Shown: in pieces, positions 1-5,879 of the stretch | Numbering within the stretch: the first letter of the stretch is position 1 | Layout: every line of letters starts with the position of its first letter | Assembly (NCBI GenBank): GCA_937949585.1 | Contig: CALEDW010000200.1 | Span: 1-9,695, forward strand | Length of the DNA: 9,695 nucleotides | Reading direction: 5' to 3' | From: an uncultured Acidimicrobiia bacterium | GTDB taxonomy: Bacteria; Actinomycetota; Acidimicrobiia; IMCC26256; CALEDW01 | Notes under the pieces: model-generated | Databases searched by the model: none | The model's input: the letters and a program-made list of their open reading frames with translations, nothing else | Told to the model about the DNA's origin: nothing | Translations under genes and position numbers: made by a program

Positions 1-52
1 GCACCCCCGCATGGTAACGGTGTGCCCCGTGCCGGTCCGGAGCCGCGGCGGG

Positions 53-70
53 CCGGGGTGCTCACCCCGG
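53..70. repeat. Inverted repeat upstream of the OB-fold gene
   Basis: Two perfect 8-bp arms, CCGGGGTG (53-60) and CACCCCGG (63-70), are separated by CT. The repeat lies just before the candidate -10 box at 80-85, about where a -35 region would be. It could be an operator for the OB-fold gene or the terminator hairpin of a gene to the left of the window. There is no T-run after it, so a classical intrinsic terminator is not shown. In DNA this GC-rich, short repeats also arise by chance. Confidence 0.35.
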
Positions 71-79
71 GGAGACCGG

Positions 80-85
80 TAGCCT
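80..85 (+). promoter_or_regulatory. Candidate -10 box of the OB-fold gene
   Basis: TAGCCT fits the actinobacterial -10 pattern TANNNT and is one of five similar boxes in this window. It predicts transcription from about position 92 and a leader of roughly 59 nt before the GTG at 151. No convincing -35 is visible, although the inverted repeat at 53-70 overlaps that area. Confidence 0.35.
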
Positions 86-150
86 GCCCGCCGCAGGCGT
101 CCGCTCACGACGATGGGAGCCGGAGGCGGGCGACGGCGGCGGGAGGCGGC

Positions 151-507
151 GTGGGGCTGCGCAGGTTCGTCGAGCGGATCACCAAGCCGGTCGAGGAGCT
201 CGACCGGGAGCGCCTGGCCGAGTTCTGCGAAGGGCTCGGGGTCACCCCGATCGACCGCCTGCCGCAGCGGACGCCGGTCCGCTTCGCCGGCGAGGTGAGC
301 GCGGTGCGGGTCGTGCCCCGAGCGGGGGCGCCGGCGCTGGAGGTCACGGTGCGGGACGGGCGCGGCGCGATCACCCTGGTGTTCCTGGGCCGTGAACGCA
401 TCGGCGGTCTCACCACCGGCCGGCGGCTCGTGGCAGAAGGTGTGGTCACGACGCACGGCCCCGACCGGCTGGTGTACAACCCGTGGTACCGGCTGCTGCC
501 CCGTTGA
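151..507 (+). CDS. OB-fold nucleic-acid-binding protein (Rv2694c-like)
   Basis: This is a small, probably cytoplasmic protein of 118 residues with no membrane segment. A short N-terminal helix (FVERITKPVEELDRERL, about residues 5-21) leads into a five-strand OB-like core from about residue 40 to the end. Signs of the core are RFAGEVSAVRVVP, ALEVTVRDGRGAITLVFLGR and the closing NPWYRLLPR. This layout is typical of the conserved actinobacterial OB-fold proteins found beside trkA-type genes, such as Rv2694c of Mycobacterium tuberculosis. Substrate and role are unknown; binding of single-stranded nucleic acid is inferred from the fold only. I chose GTG at 151 because the conserved part begins here, with GGAGG at 142-146 in front (a rather short 4-nt spacer). 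The frame stays open to 22, but that extension is Arg/Gly/Pro-rich low-complexity sequence. The gene converges on trkA with a 30-bp gap. Confidence 0.8.
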   Translation: MGLRRFVERITKPVEELDRERLAEFCEGLGVTPIDRLPQRTPVRFAGEVSAVRVVPRAGAPALEVTVRDGRGAITLVFLGRERIGGLTTGRRLVAEGVVTTHGPDRLVYNPWYRLLPR

Positions 508-513
508 CGCCGA

Positions 514-531
514 CCGCCGCGGCCGCGGCGG
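514..531. terminator. Palindrome between convergent genes, possible bidirectional terminator
   Basis: A perfect 18-bp palindrome, CCGCCGCGGCCGCGGCGG, fills most of the 30-bp gap between the OB-fold stop (505-507) and the trkA stop (538-540). As RNA it would form a 7-bp stem with a GGCC loop on either strand. The position between two convergent genes favours a shared terminator. No U-tract follows on either strand, as is common in GC-rich actinobacteria. Confidence 0.45.
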
Positions 532-537
532 GGACGC

Positions 538-1212
538 TCAGTCTCCCGCCCGCTCGCCGGTGAGGAGCTCTCGGATCGCGTCCTCCGAGTCCGGGGTGAC
601 GAGCGCCAGGACCTCGTCGCCGGCCTCGAACACGGTGTCGCCGCGGGGCACGACCAGGTGTTCCTCGCGCAGTACGGCCACGAAGGTGGCCTCCCGGGGG
701 ATGTCGAGCTCGTGGATCGCCCGGTCCACCACCGGCGCGTCGTCGGGGAGCTTCACCTCGACGAGCCGGGCCAGGCCCCGCTCGAAGCGCAGGATCTCGA
801 CGAGCTTGCCGACCGTCACCGCCTCCTCCACCATGGCGGTGATGAGGTGGGGGGTGGACACGTACAGGTCGACACCCCAGTTCTCGTTGAACATCCACTG
901 GTTCTTCGGGTGGTTCACCCGCGCGATCACCCGGGGCACGCCGAACTCCTGCTTGGCGAGCAGCGAGACCACCAGGTTGTCCTCGTCGTCGCCGGTGGCG
1001 GCCACGAGCACGTCGCAGGTCTCCAGGTGTGCCTCTCGCAAGGAGGAGACCTCGCAGGCGTCGCCGAGATGCCACTCGATCCCGGGCTCGGTCACGGCCC
1101 GCTCCCGCACCGCCTCGACCTGCTCGATGAGCAGCACCTCGTGCCCCGACCGGCGCAGGGCGTTGGCCACGTGCAGCCCCACGTTGCCGGCTCCGGCGAT
1201 CGCGACCCGCAT
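538..1212 (-). CDS. trkA: TrkA family potassium uptake regulator (RCK_N + RCK_C)
   Basis: A 224-residue cytoplasmic regulatory subunit of K+ transport, the size of single-RCK proteins such as KtrA/KtrC or mycobacterial CeoB. The RCK_N Rossmann domain spans about residues 1-130. It has the dinucleotide loop GAGNVG (7-12), an acidic residue at the end of strand 2 (E30) that favours NAD(H), GDA (50-52) and ATGDDEDNL (about 72-80). The RCK_C domain follows from about 138 to the end (GKLVEIL...LPDDAPVVDRAI...VPRGDTVFEAGDEVLALV). Proteins of this family form rings under a membrane pore and gate it in response to nucleotides, NADH or c-di-AMP; the ligand here is unknown. No TrkH/KtrB pore gene is in the window. 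The gene is divergent from the KimA-type permease, 138 bp apart. The ATG at 1212 starts exactly at the Rossmann strand. It lies 8 nt after a TAGGTT box and has no Shine-Dalgarno, suggesting a leaderless mRNA. Confidence 0.93.
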   Translation of the reverse strand: MRVAIAGAGNVGLHVANALRRSGHEVLLIEQVEAVRERAVTEPGIEWHLGDACEVSSLREAHLETCDVLVAATGDDEDNLVVSLLAKQEFGVPRVIARVNHPKNQWMFNENWGVDLYVSTPHLITAMVEEAVTVGKLVEILRFERGLARLVEVKLPDDAPVVDRAIHELDIPREATFVAVLREEHLVVPRGDTVFEAGDEVLALVTPDSEDAIRELLTGERAGD

Positions 1213-1220
1213 GGGCCGGC

Positions 1221-1226
1221 AACCTA
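1221..1226 (-). promoter_or_regulatory. Candidate -10 box of trkA, leaderless
   Basis: On the minus strand TAGGTT ends 8 nt before the trkA ATG. A -10 at this distance places the transcription start at or within about 2 nt of the start codon. This fits the lack of any purine-rich ribosome site. The box is bracketed by an 8-bp inverted repeat, GGGCCGGC (1213-1220) and GCCGGCCC (1233-1240), which may be an operator or a chance GC match. Confidence 0.45.
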
Positions 1227-1289
1227 GCCGCGGCCGGCCCGGGACCGGTCGGGGGACTCCCGGTGAGCGGGGCGGCGGGCGGCGCGTGC

Positions 1290-1295
1290 GAGACT
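1290..1295 (+). promoter_or_regulatory. Weak candidate -10 of the KimA-type gene
   Basis: GAGACT is the best AT-containing hexamer in the divergent gap in the plus direction, but it lacks the first T of TANNNT. If used, transcription would begin near 1303, leaving about 48 nt of leader. This is the only complete gene in the window without a clear TAGNNT box, so its real promoter could lie elsewhere in 1213-1350. Confidence 0.2.
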
Positions 1296-1306
1296 GACCG
1301 GCGCGA

Positions 1307-1332
1307 CGGGAACGGTCCGTCGCGGGTTCCCG
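1307..1332 (+). repeat. Inverted repeat in the leader of the KimA-type gene
   Basis: CGGGAAC (1307-1313) and GTTCCCG (1326-1332) form perfect 7-bp arms 12 nt apart. They end 4 nt before the ribosome binding site GAGGTGA (1337-1343). A competing stem, GACGG (1305-1309) with CCGTC (1317-1321), shares bases with the left arm, so the two hairpins exclude each other. The site could be an operator or a leader hairpin; the sequence alone does not decide. The gap is too short to hold a complete ydaO-type c-di-AMP riboswitch, which regulates kimA in Bacillus. Confidence 0.35.
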
Positions 1333-1350
1333 AGGCGAGGTGACGGCTCG

Positions 1351-3195
1351 GTGTCGGTGCTGAAGCGCATCCTGGTCGGTCGGCCGCTGGCGACCGTCGA
1401 GGAGGAGCATCAGCGCGTCTCGAAGAAGGTGGCACTGGCCACGTTCTCCTCCGACGCCATCTCCTCGAGCGCCTACGCCACCGAGGAGATCCTCTTCGTC
1501 GTGGCCGTGGGGGCCTCCAGCCTGGCGCTGGGCCTCAGCCGTCTGGTGCCGATCGCCTTCGCGGTGGCGATCCTGCTGGTGATCGTCATCTCGTCGTACC
1601 GCCAAGTGATCTTCGCCTACCCGGGCGGCGGCGGGGCCTACGTGGTGAGCCGGGAGAACCTCGGCGAGACCGCCTCCCTGGTCGCCGGCGCGTCGCTGCT
1701 CATCGACTACATCCTCACCGTGGCGGTGTCGATCTCCGCCGGTGTCGCGGCGATCGTCTCGATGCCCGCCCTGCGCGACCTGCAGACGCACCGGGTGGAG
1801 TTGGCGCTGGCGCTCATCGCCCTGGTGATGCTGGCCAACCTGCGCGGCGTCAAGGAGTCGGGCCGGATCTTCGCGGTGCCGACCTACCTGTACGTGCTGC
1901 TCATCGGGTCGCTCATCGTCTACGGCCTCATCCGCAGCACCCAAGGGGACCTGGGCCGGATCGAGGTCGATCCCGAAGCGTTCGACGGCACGCTCACCGG
2001 GGGCACCCTCAGCCTCTTCATCCTCCTCAAGGGCTTCAGCTCGGGTGCGGTGGCCCTCACCGGGGTGGAGGCGCTCTCCAACGGGGTCCCGGCCTTCCGC
2101 CGGCCCGAGGCCCGCAACGCGGCCACGACCCTCGTGTGGATGGGCGTGATCCTGGGCAGCCTCTTCTTCGGGCTGTCGGTGCTGGCGCACCGACTGGGCC
2201 CGTACCCCACCGAGCGCGAGACGGTGATCTCCCAGATGGGCATCGCGGTGTTCGGCTCCGGACCGTTGTACGTCGCCTTGCAGATCGCCACCGCCGCCAT
2301 CCTGGTCCTCGCCGCCAACACCGCCTACGCCGGGTTCCCCAGGCTGGCGTCCATCGTCGCCGCCGACGGCTACCTGCCCCGGCAACTCACGAACCGCGGC
2401 GACCGCCTCGTCTTCTCCAACGGCATCGTGGTGCTGTCGATCGCGGCCGGTGCGCTCATCGTGGCCTTCGGCGGCATCACCAACGCGCTCATCCCGCTGT
2501 ACGCCGTCGGGGTGTTCACCTCCTTCACGTTGTCGCAGGCCGGGATGGTGCGCTACCACCTGCACCGGCGGGAACAGGGCTGGCGCCGCAAGCTCGTGAC
2601 GAACGGGGTCGGTGCCACCGCCACGGCGCTCGTGCTGGGTGTCGTGGCCGTCACGAAGTTCACCGGCGGGGCCTGGCTGCCGATCGTGGTGATCCCGGCC
2701 ATCCTGCTGCTGTTCCGCACGATTCACCGGCACTACCAAGGTGTGCGGGAGGCGCTGGCCATCACCCCGGGGTTCCGGCCCCGGCGCATGAACCACACGG
2801 TGGTGGTACTGGTCGGCTCGGTGCACCGAGGGGTACTGGAAGCGCTCGCCTACGCTTCGTCGCTGCGCCCGAACCGGCTGCTGGCCGTCACGGTGGTGTC
2901 CGATCCCGCGGAGTCGGAGCGCATGCTCGAGAAGTGGCGCGCCCTCGGCATCGAGGTGCCCCTCGACATCGTCTACAACCCCTACCGCGAGCTCAGCCGC
3001 CCCGTGCTCCAGTACATCGACGAGCTCGACGCGAAGCGGGACAACGACATCGTCACGGTGATCATCCCCGAGTTCGTCGTACGCCGGTGGTGGGAGCAGC
3101 TCCTGCACAACCAGAGCGCGCTGATCCTCAAGGGGCGCCTCCTGTTCCGCAAGGGAACGGTCGTGACGTCGGTTCCCTACCATGTCGACGGGTGA
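1351..3195 (+). CDS. kimA: KimA-type APC superfamily potassium permease
   Basis: A 614-residue integral membrane protein. From memory it aligns almost end to end with Bacillus subtilis KimA (YdaO, 607 aa), a high-affinity K+/H+ symporter with a LeuT-like fold. About 12 membrane helices span residues 28-458, and a soluble C-terminal domain of about 135 residues (480-614) ends in PYHVDG. Residues matching the KimA ion path are all present: D35 and Y42 (SSDAISSSAYATE), D119, Y120, T123 and S127 (DYILTVAVS), T237 and E240 (TGVEALSN), and Y384 (IPLYAVGVF). This argues for K+ rather than amino acid transport, despite the usual name 'amino acid permease'. The GTG start is supported by GAGGTGA at 1337-1343 with a 7-nt spacer. 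Its divergent trkA neighbour also points to K+. In Bacillus the C-terminal domain helps the dimer form and c-di-AMP inhibits transport; whether that holds here is unknown. Mycobacterial Rv2690c occupies the equivalent place. Confidence 0.88.
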   Translation: MSVLKRILVGRPLATVEEEHQRVSKKVALATFSSDAISSSAYATEEILFVVAVGASSLALGLSRLVPIAFAVAILLVIVISSYRQVIFAYPGGGGAYVVSRENLGETASLVAGASLLIDYILTVAVSISAGVAAIVSMPALRDLQTHRVELALALIALVMLANLRGVKESGRIFAVPTYLYVLLIGSLIVYGLIRSTQGDLGRIEVDPEAFDGTLTGGTLSLFILLKGFSSGAVALTGVEALSNGVPAFRRPEARNAATTLVWMGVILGSLFFGLSVLAHRLGPYPTERETVISQMGIAVFGSGPLYVALQIATAAILVLAANTAYAGFPRLASIVAADGYLPRQLTNRGDRLVFSNGIVVLSIAAGALIVAFGGITNALIPLYAVGVFTSFTLSQAGMVRYHLHRREQGWRRKLVTNGVGATATALVLGVVAVTKFTGGAWLPIVVIPAILLLFRTIHRHYQGVREALAITPGFRPRRMNHTVVVLVGSVHRGVLEALAYASSLRPNRLLAVTVVSDPAESERMLEKWRALGIEVPLDIVYNPYRELSRPVLQYIDELDAKRDNDIVTVIIPEFVVRRWWEQLLHNQSALILKGRLLFRKGTVVTSVPYHVDG

Positions 3196-3221
3196 CCCCG
3201 GGGCGGGGAGGACGAGTTCCC

Positions 3222-3236
3222 GACCGGATCCCGGTC
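3222..3236 (+). terminator. Possible terminator hairpin after the KimA-type gene
   Basis: GACCGG (3222-3227), loop ATC and CCGGTC (3231-3236) form a perfect 6-bp stem 27 nt after the stop codon. It is followed by a C-run, not a T-run. An alternative stem pairs CGGTCCC (3232-3238) with GGGACCG (3261-3267). Either could end transcription, but neither is a textbook intrinsic terminator. Confidence 0.3.
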
Positions 3237-3271
3237 CCCCCTCGACCCCGGGTCCACGGAGGGACCGCGGC

Positions 3272-3277
3272 TAGATT
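3272..3277 (+). promoter_or_regulatory. Candidate -10 box of hppA
   Basis: TAGATT is the strongest -10-like hexamer in the 174-bp gap before hppA and predicts a transcription start near 3283-3285. The leader would be about 86 nt and would begin with the dyad at 3284-3305. No clear -35 is seen. Confidence 0.45.
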
Positions 3278-3283
3278 CACCCG

Positions 3284-3305
3284 TCCGTGACGGAGCCGTC
3301 ACGGA
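3284..3305 (+). promoter_or_regulatory. Long dyad at the predicted 5' end of hppA mRNA
   Basis: TCCGTGACGG (3284-3293) and CCGTCACGGA (3296-3305) are perfect 10-bp arms separated by AG, so the element is almost a continuous 22-bp palindrome. It starts about 7 nt after the TAGATT box, at the expected transcription start. As DNA it looks like an operator for a dimeric repressor. As RNA it would form a 5'-terminal stem-loop that could stabilise the transcript. It is longer and more perfect than the other repeats in this window. Confidence 0.5.
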
Positions 3306-3369
3306 TCCGACCCCCCGCCGCGGCCCCCTTCGACGCGCCCGGCGTACCCGGCAAGGAGAACGACAGGCG

Positions 3370-5751
<2,382 letters not shown>

Positions 5752-5765
5752 CGCCCGGCGGGCGA

Positions 5766-5794
5766 CGGGACCGGGTGCCCGGCACCCGATCCCG
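5766..5794 (+). terminator. Terminator-like hairpin after hppA
   Basis: A stem begins 14 nt after the hppA stop. CGGGA (5766-5770) pairs with TCCCG (5790-5794), there is one C-A mismatch, then CGGGTGC (5772-5778) pairs with GCACCCG (5782-5788) around a CCG loop. That is 12 pairs in 13 positions. No U-run follows, but a second imperfect GC stem lies directly after it (about 5805-5837). Position and strength support a terminator that separates hppA from topA. Confidence 0.55.
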
Positions 5795-5842
5795 CCGGTG
5801 GCGGGCCGCCGGGCCGGGCGCCCGGGCCCACGGCGGCGCGGG

Positions 5843-5848
5843 TAGCGT
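5843..5848 (+). promoter_or_regulatory. Candidate -10 box of topA
   Basis: TAGCGT lies 31 nt before the topA GTG, giving a predicted leader of about 24 nt that contains the ribosome site GAAGG (5869-5873). The box lies just after the GC hairpins that appear to end hppA, consistent with an independent topA promoter. Confidence 0.4.
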
Positions 5849-5879
5849 CGCCGGGCCGGATCACGATCGAAGGTGGACC

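Noticed and set aside
22..150. N-terminal extension of the OB-fold gene from position 22
   Set aside because: The added 43 residues are Arg/Pro/Gly-rich, contain the inverted repeat and candidate promoter, and are unlike a conserved domain.
1..150. tRNA, small RNA or partial upstream gene at the left edge
   Set aside because: No tRNA-like arms and no convincing coding start or end. Only the dyad and the -10-like box can be supported.
1213..1350. c-di-AMP (ydaO-type) riboswitch in front of the KimA-type gene
   Set aside because: The gap is only 138 bp and must also hold two promoters. I could not recognise the conserved core. A covariance-model search would settle it.
1213..3183. The trkA frame stays open on the minus strand far upstream of its ATG, opposite the KimA-type gene
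   Set aside because: The upstream residues are His/Asp/Arg/Gly-rich, as expected from antisense reading of a high-GC gene, and the Rossmann fold starts at 1212. Only 538-1212 is real.
2136..3290. Alternative plus-strand frame overlapping the KimA-type gene
   Set aside because: Arg/Gly/His/Pro-rich with no domain. The overlapping frame encodes a full-length family member.
5775..5879. N-terminal extension of topA from GTG 5775
   Set aside because: That start lies inside the terminator-like hairpin. TopA proteins begin just before the VIVES strand, and GTG 5880 has a good ribosome site.
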